A DNA stretch of 64,000 bases from Pseudoalteromonas luteoviolacea (GCF_001696455.1 NZ_MAUJ01000003.1:76735-140734); one strand, 5' to 3'; positions 1 through 9,327 are shown, counted from the first letter of the stretch. Program-made: numbers and translations. The notes: generated by a model from the letters alone, not told the origin.

Positions 1-2928
1 AATACCTTTTTCATAGCCTTCTTGATAGCGAGGTTCAGCAAATTTTTGCACCAGTGGCAAAATGCGCTCTTCTTGGATTGCCGTCTCTAGTTCAGTAAAG
101 GTCAGACTATGAGCGGCTTCATTTGCAGCTTTCAATACTTGGGCTGCTAAGAACTCGCCGCGATAAATATCGTGGTTTTCAGAGACTAAGTTTTGCTGCC
201 AATAAGGGCGATAAGTGAGTAATTTATCGCGAATCTGTTTGTCTTGAATTGACTCGAAGTACTCCGTACCAGTCAAATGGAACATCAAGTCTTCATCACG
301 AGGTAGCAAAGTGAGGTCTAACAACTGTTTGTTCACACCAAAGCTGTGTTTACCAATTTTGACCGAGTTTCCACCATCGCTATATATATCCTGCTTATCT
401 CGCAGTGAACGTATGCCTTGATCTTTACACGCTTTCAGTTTCGCTTGGATATCGTCAGCCTTGATCTCATCGCCCAACTCTTTGAGTTCTTGAGTCAAAC
501 TACGCAGCTTGCTGATCATCGGATCCGACGCAAAGTAGCTGTTGATCTCGTCTATCTCAGTAAAGCTTTGAGACCGTCTGGTTACACCCTGAAGAATTCG
601 CTCTGCGGCATTTGCAAGGTTTAGCGCTCTGCGCTGCCTTTCATCAATCAGTTGCTGTTTATGCGCTTCAAAACTTTCGTAAACATCATCACGCTTAGCC
701 ATGATTTCAGCGAGATATTCATCGTATTCGCTAAACTGTGATTCCAACTCTTCGAGTTGGATCAGCAAACGTGACAGCTGTTCATCACATTGCTCTGGTG
801 TACGTGCATTATTTAAGCTGCTGGTAATACTTTGGCTGAACAACTTGAAACGCGCCGCGAATTCGGCTTTGGCTTCTACGCTACCTAAGCTCTTTCTACG
901 AATTTCGATGCTGGCTTTGGCTCGATTGACCAGCGCGTAGACCCCACTGACATCTTCTAAGATTTGAGTCCTAACTCGGCTGTCATCTATTTCAAGGTCA
1001 AGCATTGTGTGATTGAGCAGGTCCAGCTCTCCACCTAGCGTATCAAGCGCTTCCAAAAAGCCATTTAATTCAGTGACACTGTCACTTTTTTCGCTCAGTT
1101 CAGTCAGCTCATCCAACTTTTCGTGATAGGGCGCCAATGCTGTATCTTGCTGCAAGAACTGCGCAGTTGCCTGGCTTAAGTCGAGTGTTTTTTCGTCCAA
1201 CTGCTGTTGCAGTTCACCAAGCGCCTCCAGATTAATATATTTAACTTCTTCGAGGCTAATAATCTTGCCTTTGAGCTGTTTTAAAGACTCAAGACCGGTG
1301 ACAAATTCGGTGGCAAGTTTAAAGCTATCTGGACGTATTTCTTTGGTGGTATCTTTATATTGAGCTTGAATATCAGCCAATGCTTTTTTGGCAGTCTCTT
1401 GAATTTGACTTACTTTTTCAAATTCATCCAGCACTTGCTCTGAAGTTTCAAAGATTTCATGAAGTTGCCCATTGAGTGCTGCGAAATCGCTTTCAACCAA
1501 CCAGTGATATCTGTCTAATATGCTGCGCGTGAGGGAGATAAGGCTTTCGTAGTGAGACACGTTCGGGTTTTGTTCACTGATCGCTTTACATACGCTGTAC
1601 AGATCTGAGATCCCGCGGACCAAATCTGGGTTACCAATCTTGCCCAGCATACTTGTTGGCGTCGGAGCATTGGCCGCATACTCTACCGAGCAAAATGGGC
1701 TATCCCAAACCTGAATCGGGTGTACTCGCTCTGCTTCTTCTTTTTCGGCTTTGAACGTGATAGTTAAGCCATCGTCATATACGCCATAACCATGACAGTA
1801 AATCGGATTTTGGAGATTTTTCTCAATAAGGTTGTACGCAAACAGCGCGTAACGACCTTCTGTCGGCTCATAAAAGACGTACAGTACATCTTCGCCGTTG
1901 GGCGACTTGATTTGTTTATGAAACTCTAAATTTTCAATTTGGTCATCGAAATGCCGTGTTTGTCCAGACTGCAAGTAGTAGCCACCCGGATAAATCACCC
2001 CATGATCGTCGGGCAACTGCACACATGCATCTGAAATTGCATCTTGGCGAATCACCTTTTGAGTAATGCAGTTGAAAATATAGTGACGCCATACTTTTTC
2101 TCGATATGGCAGCACCTTCAGCAGAATGATTTCACCCAACTGCGCATACTCAACTTCACAATCTGCCAGCGATTGATTTTTATCATCAACGGGTTCTGCA
2201 TAGATCCCTTCGCCACTTTCTGTATTGCTTTCAATTTTAATGGTTAAGTCGCCACCAACCGTTTCAACAAAAACACGGTCAAGAATATTAATATGTGGGT
2301 GGCGCCCTTCCACATGATCAGAGCGATCGGTCTTTATCCATTCGAAATCATAATCTTGATTACCCTTGATATCTCGCTCGCCACGGTTATCAATGTAATC
2401 TAGGGTATTATCCGCAGCAATTTCCCAACGAAATACTCGTACGTCAGTGAGTTTGTCTCCAATCTGAAATACAGCGAACAGTTTACCATTTTGCTGATAT
2501 AAGTGTTGAAGGTGCGTTTCTTTGTAATACGTATAAAGCTCTTCAAAATCGCGTAAAAAGCGATTATCAGTCAGAAATTTTGTTTCACTCGGATAGTCTT
2601 CAACTTCATAGTGATCATCCTGATAAACCAGTTTTTGAACACTAAAAACATCGCTGACATGAATATTTTTTTTAAGGCCTAAGAAAACGTTGTAGGCAAA
2701 TATCAGTTTATCGCCAATGAGTACGATATCGCGAGGAATACAGTTATGTTCGGTTCTTACTCTGGCGCGCCCTTTTACTTTGATCTCGGTGCTGCCAAAT
2801 GTGTCGATTCGGTTTTGATTTAAGGTGTCAACGTCTTTGCGAAGCTGAGCACCTGAGTTGCTCAATCGGCGCTTGATTAGGTCGTATGAGCCTTGCTCAA
2901 GTGCGGCATTGTTTGCAGAATCCGTCAT
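1..2928 (-). CDS. DUF3686-type 'DNA repair ATPase' (C-terminus beyond window)
   Basis: An open frame runs from an ATG at 2926-2928 to the left edge, giving 976 visible residues; the C-terminus lies outside. It starts MTDSANNAALEQGSYDLIKR. The first half looks like the DUF3686 domain, with beta-rich segments and repeated patterns such as GGYYLQSGQTRHFD and CHGYGVYDDG. The rest is long, charged and helical, probably coiled coil. In this family an AAA+ ATPase domain follows; it would lie off the window, so the ATPase activity is inferred from family knowledge. It is the last visible gene of the leftward PspA/flotillin cluster, separated from the flotillin gene by a 10-bp-stem hairpin. Despite the family name, this context suggests membrane stress rather than DNA repair. 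The family assignment was made by eye. Confidence 0.75.
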   Translation of the reverse strand, partial: MTDSANNAALEQGSYDLIKRRLSNSGAQLRKDVDTLNQNRIDTFGSTEIKVKGRARVRTEHNCIPRDIVLIGDKLIFAYNVFLGLKKNIHVSDVFSVQKLVYQDDHYEVEDYPSETKFLTDNRFLRDFEELYTYYKETHLQHLYQQNGKLFAVFQIGDKLTDVRVFRWEIAADNTLDYIDNRGERDIKGNQDYDFEWIKTDRSDHVEGRHPHINILDRVFVETVGGDLTIKIESNTESGEGIYAEPVDDKNQSLADCEVEYAQLGEIILLKVLPYREKVWRHYIFNCITQKVIRQDAISDACVQLPDDHGVIYPGGYYLQSGQTRHFDDQIENLEFHKQIKSPNGEDVLYVFYEPTEGRYALFAYNLIEKNLQNPIYCHGYGVYDDGLTITFKAEKEEAERVHPIQVWDSPFCSVEYAANAPTPTSMLGKIGNPDLVRGISDLYSVCKAISEQNPNVSHYESLISLTRSILDRYHWLVESDFAALNGQLHEIFETSEQVLDEFEKVSQIQETAKKALADIQAQYKDTTKEIRPDSFKLATEFVTGLESLKQLKGKIISLEEVKYINLEALGELQQQLDEKTLDLSQATAQFLQQDTALAPYHEKLDELTELSEKSDSVTELNGFLEALDTLGGELDLLNHTMLDLEIDDSRVRTQILEDVSGVYALVNRAKASIEIRRKSLGSVEAKAEFAARFKLFSQSITSSLNNARTPEQCDEQLSRLLIQLEELESQFSEYDEYLAEIMAKRDDVYESFEAHKQQLIDERQRRALNLANAAERILQGVTRRSQSFTEIDEINSYFASDPMISKLRSLTQELKELGDEIKADDIQAKLKACKDQGIRSLRDKQDIYSDGGNSVKIGKHSFGVNKQLLDLTLLPRDEDLMFHLTGTEYFESIQDKQIRDKLLTYRPYWQQNLVSENHDIYRGEFLAAQVLKAANEAAHSLTFTELETAIQEERILPLVQKFAEPRYQEGYEKGI

Positions 2929-2973
2929 AGTTTACTGTCCTGTTGTACACGGAGGGTAAATGGAAAGGTAAGT

Positions 2974-2999
2974 TGGGTGTGCGTTTGGCCGCACACCCA
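2974..2999 (-). terminator. hairpin between flotillin and DUF3686 ATPase genes
   Basis: Perfect 10-bp stem, TGGGTGTGCG (2974-2983) and CGCACACCCA (2990-2999), with a 6-nt loop. It lies just past the flotillin stop. There is no clear U-run on the minus strand, so it may stabilise or attenuate the message rather than end it. Confidence 0.4.
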
Positions 3000-3016
3000 G
3001 AATATGTCTGCTGAGT

Positions 3017-5119
3017 TTATTCTTGGCCTTCTGACTGACCAACAGACTTGGCATTACCATTTAACGTGTTGCCTAACATCGCTAATAACTGTTGTTTTTC
3101 AGCGTCTGAAGTATTGCCTAGTTGCTGAAAAAACTTGCTCATTGCGACGTTTTTCATTGTTTCTGACGACGCGTTTGCACCACTTAACACCCCTTTCAAG
3201 TCATCCATGATATTTCTTTCGCCTGCTAGGTGATCTTTAAATAACGTTTGTACTGTGTCACTTTCACCCACAAGACCATCAATTGATTTACCTAGCGTAA
3301 TGGCCTTCATAAACTGGTTAAAGAATTGACCGTCACCACCCATGATATTGATGTCTGCATTGCCTAGCGTTTTCGCTAAGATCTCAGATTGGTGTGCGGC
3401 AATTTCTTTCTCAGCTTCTAATTTAGCCAGCGTTAGCTCTTTTTGCTGATTCAATTTCAGCGTAAAGCCTTCATAATCTCTCGCGTCTTTGTCCATCGCA
3501 TTTAGCGCTTCAAGCTTCTCTTCAAGACCTTTCGCTTCGGCTGTCATACGACGCTCTAACGTAATCGCCTCGGCTTCACCTTGCTTCTCGATTGACTCAG
3601 CCATCGCCGTTTGCACTTCGGCTTCTGCAAAGCCAATATCTCGCTTACCTTTGGCTTCTGCCGCCAGTTTTTGCTCTAGGACTTGTGCTTCAGTTTCACC
3701 TTGCTTAGCATTTGCTTCAGCTTTGGCTTTGATAACTTCAGCTTCAGCCAATCCAGAAGCCGCTTTTTCAACTTGCTCAGCTTCTGCAAGGATTTTCTTA
3801 GACTCGGCGCTTTGGTTAGCAATGCGTAACTCTGCCTCGGCCATTTTTTCCAGTTCACGTGCCTTGAAGTCAGCCGCCTGTTCTTGCGCTTTCGCTGCTT
3901 CAATATCTTTTACAAGCGCTTCCTCAGCTTCAGCTTTCGCTCGAATGACAATGGCTTCTTTCTCACGCTCAGCAGCAGCCAAAGTTTGAACATCTTTTAT
4001 ACGTTCTTGCTCTTCAGCAACGGTTTTCTCAACCGCCACTCTGTCACGCTGTACCTCAGCGATTTCTTTACGCTCAACTTCTAGCGCTTTTTCTTTATTG
4101 ATGCGCATGATTTCAGTTTCTTTCTCGCGCTCAATCACCTCGATTTCACGAGAACGGGCAACTTTTTCTTCTTCGATTGCAAGTACACGTAGGCGGTTTT
4201 GTTCAGCAATATCAATCTCACGCTGTTTGTTTTGCTCTGCAATTTCAAGCGCTTCGTCGGCTTTCAGTCGCGCATCTTCTGCTTTCATGCGTTCTTCTTG
4301 TTTAACGCGCTCAGCTTCTGCCGACTCTCTCGCACGTACAGTTTCAATCTCACGCTGCTGCTTTGCTTTGGCATCTTCTTTTTGACGCTCAATTTCTAGA
4401 GATTTCTCAAGTGCAGCTTGGTTTTGAATTTCGATTTGTGCTTGTTCGTCACACTTCAACTGGTTTGTTTGAACATTTTGTTCAGCCGTTTTCTCCGTGA
4501 TGCGACGAATACCTTCAGCGTCTAGGATATTGTTTTCATCCAACTTATGAATAGAAGTTTGCTCTAAGTAATCAATGGCCACGTCTTCTAACGTGTAGCC
4601 CGATAGGTCCTGACCAATCACTTCTTTAATCGCGTCTCTGAATTCATTGCGGTGAGTAAACAGCTCTTCAAAATTCATTTGTTTACCAACCGTCTTTAAC
4701 GCTTCAGAGAACTTCGCTTCAAATAGCTCTTGGAGGGTTTCAGGCTGAGAAGCACGGGCACAACCGACCTGCTTTGCAACGCGCAAAATATCTTGCTTGT
4801 TTTCGTTTACACGGATATAGAACGTAATGGCAATATCGGCTCGGATGTTATCTTTACAAATTAAGCCGCTGTTTTCTCTACGCTCTAGCACCATGCGCTT
4901 GGTAGAAATATCCATCACTTCCATCTTATGAATAACTGGGTAGACAATGCCACCGGTCGTCGTCACATCAGGTTCGTTCTTCATTTTGTTGATGATAAGC
5001 GCGTGACCCTGATCCACTTTTCGATAAAACTTACCAATGATCATAATAATCGCGAATATAACAGCGATTGAAACGCCAACGATTGTTAAAATAGGTCCTA
5101 GATTATCTAAAAATTCCAT
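3017..5119 (-). CDS. flotillin family protein (YqiK-like)
   Basis: 700 aa. An N-terminal membrane segment (about residues 10-32) is followed by an SPFH/band-7 domain (about 35-200, with MEVMDISTKRMVLERRENSG). A very long charged coiled coil (about 210-560) has many A-E-A-x-A-K and E-R-E-K-E repeats, and the C-terminal tail is Gly/Asn-rich. This is the architecture of bacterial flotillins, which form oligomers in membrane microdomains. The order YqiJ-like then YqiK-like matches the E. coli yqiJ-yqiK pair. It lies in a leftward cluster with PspA and DUF2170 proteins, so a part in keeping the membrane intact under stress is the natural inference. Several opposite-strand open frames here are shadows of the repetitive coiled-coil code. 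Confidence 0.92.
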   Translation of the reverse strand: MEFLDNLGPILTIVGVSIAVIFAIIMIIGKFYRKVDQGHALIINKMKNEPDVTTTGGIVYPVIHKMEVMDISTKRMVLERRENSGLICKDNIRADIAITFYIRVNENKQDILRVAKQVGCARASQPETLQELFEAKFSEALKTVGKQMNFEELFTHRNEFRDAIKEVIGQDLSGYTLEDVAIDYLEQTSIHKLDENNILDAEGIRRITEKTAEQNVQTNQLKCDEQAQIEIQNQAALEKSLEIERQKEDAKAKQQREIETVRARESAEAERVKQEERMKAEDARLKADEALEIAEQNKQREIDIAEQNRLRVLAIEEEKVARSREIEVIEREKETEIMRINKEKALEVERKEIAEVQRDRVAVEKTVAEEQERIKDVQTLAAAEREKEAIVIRAKAEAEEALVKDIEAAKAQEQAADFKARELEKMAEAELRIANQSAESKKILAEAEQVEKAASGLAEAEVIKAKAEANAKQGETEAQVLEQKLAAEAKGKRDIGFAEAEVQTAMAESIEKQGEAEAITLERRMTAEAKGLEEKLEALNAMDKDARDYEGFTLKLNQQKELTLAKLEAEKEIAAHQSEILAKTLGNADINIMGGDGQFFNQFMKAITLGKSIDGLVGESDTVQTLFKDHLAGERNIMDDLKGVLSGANASSETMKNVAMSKFFQQLGNTSDAEKQQLLAMLGNTLNGNAKSVGQSEGQE

Positions 5120-5284
5120 GCGTGTTCCTAACTAAATATTTGGTTTCCCGAGATAACTCTGTTTTGGTTGTTTTCACTTAAACGCAAAACAAAGCCACTA
5201 TTTGTTTCTTTTGTTAACAATCCAATGCTGATTGGACCGTCATTTATGATTACGCTTGTGAGCGTTTACTATCCTAGTAGATTG

Positions 5285-5890
5285 TTACCAAGGCTTGACA
5301 ACAACGACATAACTATTACGCGTTTCGTCATGTTCTATGAGCAATCCTGTATCGCCCAGTTTAAATTCATTCTCTTCTTCACAGCGCACTTCAATGAGCT
5401 GTTCAGTTCCCTGAAATTGCACTTTTGCTTGTCCAAAGCTATTTGTTACCTTGCCCGTTGCGATGACACATTCGAGGCCAATAAACTCATTTTTAGACGC
5501 GGTTTCTTTACTGTCGAAAAAGCGTCTGAGCGGCCTAACCATAAGTGCTGTCAACGGAATGGAGAGAACAAAACAGCCAAACATCACTGCGGCTCCAAGG
5601 AGATAAAAGACCACTCCTTCACCTAGCACGTACTCAAATAATTGATGTGAGTAAAAACTGATCACCCAACTGATGAGTACACTTAGGCTAATTGAGATAG
5701 TCAGTGGTACGCCGCCAAATCCCATTTGAAATATTGATTCACCGGCATCGGCTTCGAGCTCCACGTCTCCCTCTAACATATCAATGTCAGCGAAACCCAG
5801 CAGCGCTATCACCCAAAAGCCAATTACAATAAGAAGTAGCGTCGTAAATACAACGGTCGGAAAAGTAAAAATTGTATTAAGAAAGTCCAT
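5285..5890 (-). CDS. YqiJ-like inner-membrane protein with OB-fold tail
   Basis: 201 aa. The ATG at 5890 is preferred over an upstream start because AGAGG lies just before it. Three hydrophobic segments (about residues 9-30, 65-85 and 95-125) are followed by a soluble C-terminal beta domain (about 135-201, with ECVIATGKVTNSFGQAKVQF and DTGLLIE). That domain resembles the NfeD/OB fold, which partners SPFH proteins. YqiJ/NfeD-type proteins typically sit next to flotillins, as here. The start is 60 bp past the stop of the 106-aa gene and the flotillin gene follows 165 bp downstream, so one transcription unit is likely. Function is inferred from the pairing. Confidence 0.82.
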   Translation of the reverse strand: MDFLNTIFTFPTVVFTTLLLIVIGFWVIALLGFADIDMLEGDVELEADAGESIFQMGFGGVPLTISISLSVLISWVISFYSHQLFEYVLGEGVVFYLLGAAVMFGCFVLSIPLTALMVRPLRRFFDSKETASKNEFIGLECVIATGKVTNSFGQAKVQFQGTEQLIEVRCEEENEFKLGDTGLLIEHDETRNSYVVVVKPW

Positions 5891-5950
5891 AAGCCTCTGT
5901 ATACCTCCACTGCGTATACTGCAATGCACTAGTTCGATTCACTGAGTGAA

Positions 5951-6271
5951 TCACTTTGTTTCTTTAACATGCTCGATGAGCAGATCTGCGACTCTTTGTT
6001 TTACCAAACGCTTGTCGGCGTTTGGTATATCGAACCGCTCTGCAAGCAATGCTATCTCTTCATCGCTTAAGTTAAAACTGAGCCTCTGTCGCGTCTTTTT
6101 TGACTTGATTTCAAGCCCCAAAATTCGCCTGATCATATCTGAGGGGGTCAGTTCTTCGTCAATTGCACTTTTTTTTATAAACTTTTGCACTTCAGAGCTT
6201 AAGTCAAAAGCAAGTTGCGTGGCTCTTACCGCTTTCTCTTGCTTTTTCCATGCGTTCTTATTGTCGGTCAT
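5951..6271 (-). CDS. small helical protein in PspA/flotillin cluster
   Basis: 106 aa, no signal peptide or membrane segment. The N-terminus is basic (MTDNKNAWKKQEKAVRATQL). Two segments have a similar pattern: F-D-L-S-S-E-V-Q-K-F-I followed by L-T-P-S-D-M-I-R-R-I-L, and F-N-L-S-D-E-E-I-A-L-L followed by K-R-L-V-K-Q-R-V-A-D-L-L. A beta strand followed by two helices, once or twice, is what a ribbon-helix-helix DNA-binding fold looks like, but this is only a resemblance. It begins 5 bp after the pspA-like stop, so it is almost certainly co-transcribed. It might be a local regulator or an adaptor. Confidence 0.7.
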   Translation of the reverse strand: MTDNKNAWKKQEKAVRATQLAFDLSSEVQKFIKKSAIDEELTPSDMIRRILGLEIKSKKTRQRLSFNLSDEEIALLAERFDIPNADKRLVKQRVADLLIEHVKETK

Positions 6272-6276
6272 CGCAG

Positions 6277-6969
6277 CTATTTACTCTGTTTCGCTTTAAT
6301 GCGCGCTAAAATATCAGCTCCTTTTGCAGTTTCTTCACCAATGCCTGCCGCACGCATCTTGTCATGTAGAGATTTATCACTGCTTTCATCAGCGAGCTGT
6401 TGTGCTGCGTCCATCTGATCTTGCTTATCCATCTGGCGTTGCTTGATGCGCTCAAGAGACTGCTTAGCTGAAGCCATGGCAGAATCACCTGATGCTATAT
6501 TGTCATTTACCGCCATGGTCGCCTTTTGCACACTTTCAGTGGTTTTCACCATACTCAGCTGACGTTGATTCTCCACTATGGTTTTTTCTGCGATCTTTAC
6601 TTGCTGCTTTAATTTAGCCACACTTGCAGTAAAGGTCGCCAATACTTCTTGCTGTTCAGATTTCTGTTGTTCAAATTCTGCGATTTTACCTGCAATCTCC
6701 AGAGCAAGAGGTTCTTCCCCTTTTTCTAGCGCCTGACCTGCGTAACCCTCGTGTTTTTCAATCTCGCCATCTAATGCTTTGATAGCTCTTGTGGTTTGCA
6801 TTTCTTTGGCCATGACTTCGGTTAGGCTACGCTTTGCTACTGCAAGTGCCTCTTGCGCCTCTCTGATCTCTTGCTCGAAAATCAGAATTGCATTAGCATC
6901 AACGATGCTCTCACCAACCTCGTTTACACCACCTTTAACCGCGGTAAATAACTTCTTAAAAATACTCAT
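6277..6969 (-). CDS. PspA/IM30 family protein (YjfJ-like)
   Basis: 230 aa, almost entirely helical coiled coil, as in PspA/IM30/Vipp1 proteins that bind the inner face of stressed membranes and form ESCRT-III-like assemblies. Family signs are the N-terminal MSIFKKLFTAVKGGVNEVGE with an amphipathic start, then A-I-L-I-F-E-Q-E-I-R-E-A-Q and long heptad stretches. The preceding gene is DUF2170, the YjfI family, as in the E. coli yjfI-yjfJ order. This makes it a YjfJ-type paralogue rather than the PspF-controlled PspA, since no pspBC genes are visible. The 106-aa gene follows 5 bp downstream. Confidence 0.9.
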   Translation of the reverse strand: MSIFKKLFTAVKGGVNEVGESIVDANAILIFEQEIREAQEALAVAKRSLTEVMAKEMQTTRAIKALDGEIEKHEGYAGQALEKGEEPLALEIAGKIAEFEQQKSEQQEVLATFTASVAKLKQQVKIAEKTIVENQRQLSMVKTTESVQKATMAVNDNIASGDSAMASAKQSLERIKQRQMDKQDQMDAAQQLADESSDKSLHDKMRAAGIGEETAKGADILARIKAKQSK

Positions 6970-6983
6970 TTTGAATACTCCTT

Positions 6984-7394
6984 TTATTCGGTCAAATAGT
7001 CGCTTATAGCTTCTAACGCATCGATTGAATTAGCAGCCAAAGTAATAATTTCATGACTTAATTGCTCAATTGTCGAGCTTGTAGAAAGCGCACCGAAAAC
7101 GGCATATTTGTTGTCAATTTTGGCAAAGGCACTCAACGGCATTGGGACATTCAAACGTAGCAGCGTGTCGTTTAACTCCGCATGTTTATCCGCGTTGATT
7201 TCCTCTTCAGAAAACAAATAGCAAATACACAATATTTGCTCATCGGTGCGTGTCACAAAGATAGGAAGCTCATCGTTTCCATCCACAATCACTTGTAGTA
7301 CTTCTTGACCAACATCATTGATAAAAAATGACTCGAAACTCGATCCCTCAGTTTCATACTGAGATAGTTTTAGCGCAAGCTCATTCAATTCCAT
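6984..7394 (-). CDS. DUF2170 family protein (YjfI-like)
   Basis: 136 aa, acidic, cytoplasmic. DUF2170 proteins are short alpha/beta proteins coded directly upstream of PspA/YjfJ-type genes. Here the gene ends 14 bp before the PspA-like start on the same strand. The pattern P-I-F-V-T-R-T-D-E-Q-I-L-C-I-C-Y-L-F followed by L-N-V-P-M-P-L-S-A-F-A fits the family. It is the first gene of the leftward unit, so the promoter should lie within 7395-7600. The biochemical role is unknown; partnership with the PspA-like protein is inferred from conserved gene order. Confidence 0.82.
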   Translation of the reverse strand: MELNELALKLSQYETEGSSFESFFINDVGQEVLQVIVDGNDELPIFVTRTDEQILCICYLFSEEEINADKHAELNDTLLRLNVPMPLSAFAKIDNKYAVFGALSTSSTIEQLSHEIITLAANSIDALEAISDYLTE

Positions 7395-7782
7395 GTAAGA
7401 AATTCCTTATGTCAAATGGTGCTTTTTTTTTGTGAAATCGCACCGGATTGATCGTATGAGTTATGCTCTAACTGTGCCTATTGAGACATAATATGTCAAG
7501 CCAACAATCAAATTTTGTACCGGAAAACAGCTCAAAAACCCATTTATACTCCCTTTTTACTCCGCAGGAACATAGGCTTATTCTCGCTTTATGAAAGTAT
7601 TAATTTTTTATAGTTTTGACGAAAATGACGAAAAATAAACGAACTTATAAGAAGAAAGGCATTCAAAACAGAGCGGAAAATCATGTTATTTGGCACTATG
7701 AGCCAAGATAGAAAGTTTAAAAATATGCAACAGCCCCATTAAAGAGCGTTATATACAGAAAAGAGCACGATTTGTGCGTTGA
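7395..7782. other. intergenic, AT-rich, no gene
   Basis: No supported coding frame. It should hold the promoter of the leftward DUF2170-PspA-flotillin unit at its left end, but no confident sigma site could be picked by eye. Confidence 0.5.
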
Positions 7783-7812
7783 TAAAAAATAGTTTGCCCA
7801 CTGACATGGGCA
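7783..7812 (-). terminator. intrinsic terminator after GNAT gene
   Basis: Stem TGCCCA (7795-7800) and TGGGCA (7807-7812). Read leftwards it is followed by AACTATTTTTT. It lies 26 bp past the GNAT stop. Confidence 0.65.
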
Positions 7813-7837
7813 TCACTTTCTTACAACTGGCCAACGA

Positions 7838-8425
7838 CTATGAGTAACGCTCTATTTTGGCTAGTAAGTTATTTTTTACCGATGGCCATTCATGCGCCAA
7901 GATAGAATAAATTGCAGTATCCCTGATAGAACCATCTTGCATAACCTGATGACTACGTAAAACACCATCAAGTTTCGCGCCCAAGCGTTCTATTGCAGTG
8001 CGAGAAGTTTGATTAAAGAAGTGTGTTTTAAACTCAAGAGACAATGCGCCACTCGTGTCAAACAGATATTTAATCAGTAAGTATTTGCATTCTGTGTTTA
8101 CTACTGTTTTTTTAACCGCATTCGCATACCAAGTGTAGCCAATTGACGCTCTACGGTGCCGACCTTGTACATCGTAAAATCGAGTTGTCCCAACCACTTT
8201 GTTGTCGACTTTCGTTTTAACTACATATGCAGGCGCACCATTTTTAGCCGCCTCAACCGCCTTTTCAACATACTCGTGCATTTGCTCTGGCGAAGGGACC
8301 GATGCATACCACAACTCCCAACTATTCCCATCCTGAACGGCGTCGGTTAGTAAATCAACATGTGTCATTTTAATGGGTTCAAGTACTACGTTAGCCCCTT
8401 CTAGGACTTCACTTTTTAACCACAT
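7838..8425 (-). CDS. GNAT family N-acetyltransferase (RimJ/RimL-like)
   Basis: 195 aa. The start N-x-V-L-E-P-I-K-M-T-H-V-D-L-L, the middle K-V-V-G-T-T-R-F-Y-D-V, and R-R-A-S-I-G-Y-T-W-Y followed by N-T-E-C-K-Y-L-L-I-K-Y-L-F are typical of GNAT acetyltransferases of the ribosomal-protein or small-substrate type. These transfer acetyl from acetyl-CoA to an amine. The late motif N-Q-T-S-R-T-A-I-E-R-L-G-A-K-L-D-G resembles the family segment N-x-x-S-x-x-x-x-E-K-x-G-F. AAGGAG precedes the ATG. The gene is probably monocistronic, with a terminator just downstream. The substrate cannot be told from sequence. Confidence 0.88.
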   Translation of the reverse strand: MWLKSEVLEGANVVLEPIKMTHVDLLTDAVQDGNSWELWYASVPSPEQMHEYVEKAVEAAKNGAPAYVVKTKVDNKVVGTTRFYDVQGRHRRASIGYTWYANAVKKTVVNTECKYLLIKYLFDTSGALSLEFKTHFFNQTSRTAIERLGAKLDGVLRSHQVMQDGSIRDTAIYSILAHEWPSVKNNLLAKIERYS

Positions 8426-8510
8426 CTTACAAAACTCCTTATACTAAAAATAACACGTTCCACCATAGTGCTGCGCAATGATTGAATCGCTGCCTTACTA
8501 TGAGGCAACA

Positions 8511-9251
8511 TTATTTGATACGCTCAATGAGCCTACTTAATCGTTTATCCTGTTTGGAAGAAAATGACTGATATACAAGTTCAAATCGCGTGAGATTATC
8601 AGCTTCGTCTAAACAATATTTCGTGTAATTTAATCCGGTATTACTATACCTTTTTTCACTCAAATGCGCCTGCCAGCACTCTCTTTTTAATTCGTCATAG
8701 TTGCTGTCCTCAACTTCGCCGACGAACCGCTTTATATCAATCATTTCAACCGTTTTTAATGAGGCCTCTTGCTTAACCTGTAATTTACTTTCACGATTAG
8801 TACTTTCAAAAATCAAGTGCTCTCCAACTGGCATAGATAGCCCCTGACTGTCTCGCAGTGAGATGATATTTAAGTCTCTGAGGAGTTGCGACTGAATCAA
8901 ATCAAATAGCGTTTCTGCAGGCTCTCCTGAATACTTAGCAAGCTCTTCCAGTATTAGTAAAAGTGCGTCGTTAAAGAGCGTGTTTTTAGCCAATATAAGC
9001 CCTATATCAGGCTCCTCTATCACAAGAAACTCTGAGAGTTGCTTTGTACAATTGGGTAGCATATTCGCCAGCTCACCAATCCCTGAGCAGGAGTTTAAGA
9101 AGTTATGAAACCCATTTTTAAATACTACTTGGTACTTACCTGGTTCTTCACTTCGAATTTCAATGCTGTAACTGTGTGTCGTATCACGCCCAGTTCCATT
9201 ACAACTTGTATAAACTTTATCTTTTATTTCAATGTGGTAATTACCAATCAC
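8511..9251 (-). CDS. hypothetical protein downstream of leader-peptide gene
   Basis: 246 aa from a GTG start at 9249-9251 with AAGGGA 7 nt upstream. I do not recognise a family. The N-terminus is beta-like with a Cys (KVYTSCNGTGRDTTHS). The middle is helical (SGEPAETLFDLIQSQLLRDL) and the C-terminus is charged. There is no signal peptide or membrane segment. It starts only about 30 bp past a terminator that closes the 52-aa leader-peptide gene on the same strand, which could allow low readthrough expression. An immunity, modification or partner role for that peptide is conceivable but nothing in the sequence proves it. Confidence 0.6.
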   Translation of the reverse strand: MIGNYHIEIKDKVYTSCNGTGRDTTHSYSIEIRSEEPGKYQVVFKNGFHNFLNSCSGIGELANMLPNCTKQLSEFLVIEEPDIGLILAKNTLFNDALLLILEELAKYSGEPAETLFDLIQSQLLRDLNIISLRDSQGLSMPVGEHLIFESTNRESKLQVKQEASLKTVEMIDIKRFVGEVEDSNYDELKRECWQAHLSEKRYSNTGLNYTKYCLDEADNLTRFELVYQSFSSKQDKRLSRLIERIK

Positions 9252-9278
9252 AACAAAATCCCTTATAAATTTTAACTA

Positions 9279-9302
9279 CAAAAAAACGCCCAGGTGGACG
9301 CT
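9279..9302 (-). terminator. terminator/attenuator after 52-aa peptide gene
   Basis: Read leftwards, GCGTCC-ACCT-GGGCGT forms a 6-bp stem with two G-U pairs, followed by seven T. It lies between the leader-peptide gene and the 246-aa gene, so it may let only part of transcription pass. Confidence 0.6.
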
Positions 9303-9327
9303 CTTTACTGTCAATCTCAAACCTGAC

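Noticed and set aside
3489..4399. Several open frames opposite the flotillin gene
   Set aside because: Ser/Leu/Phe-rich shadows of the repetitive coiled-coil code.
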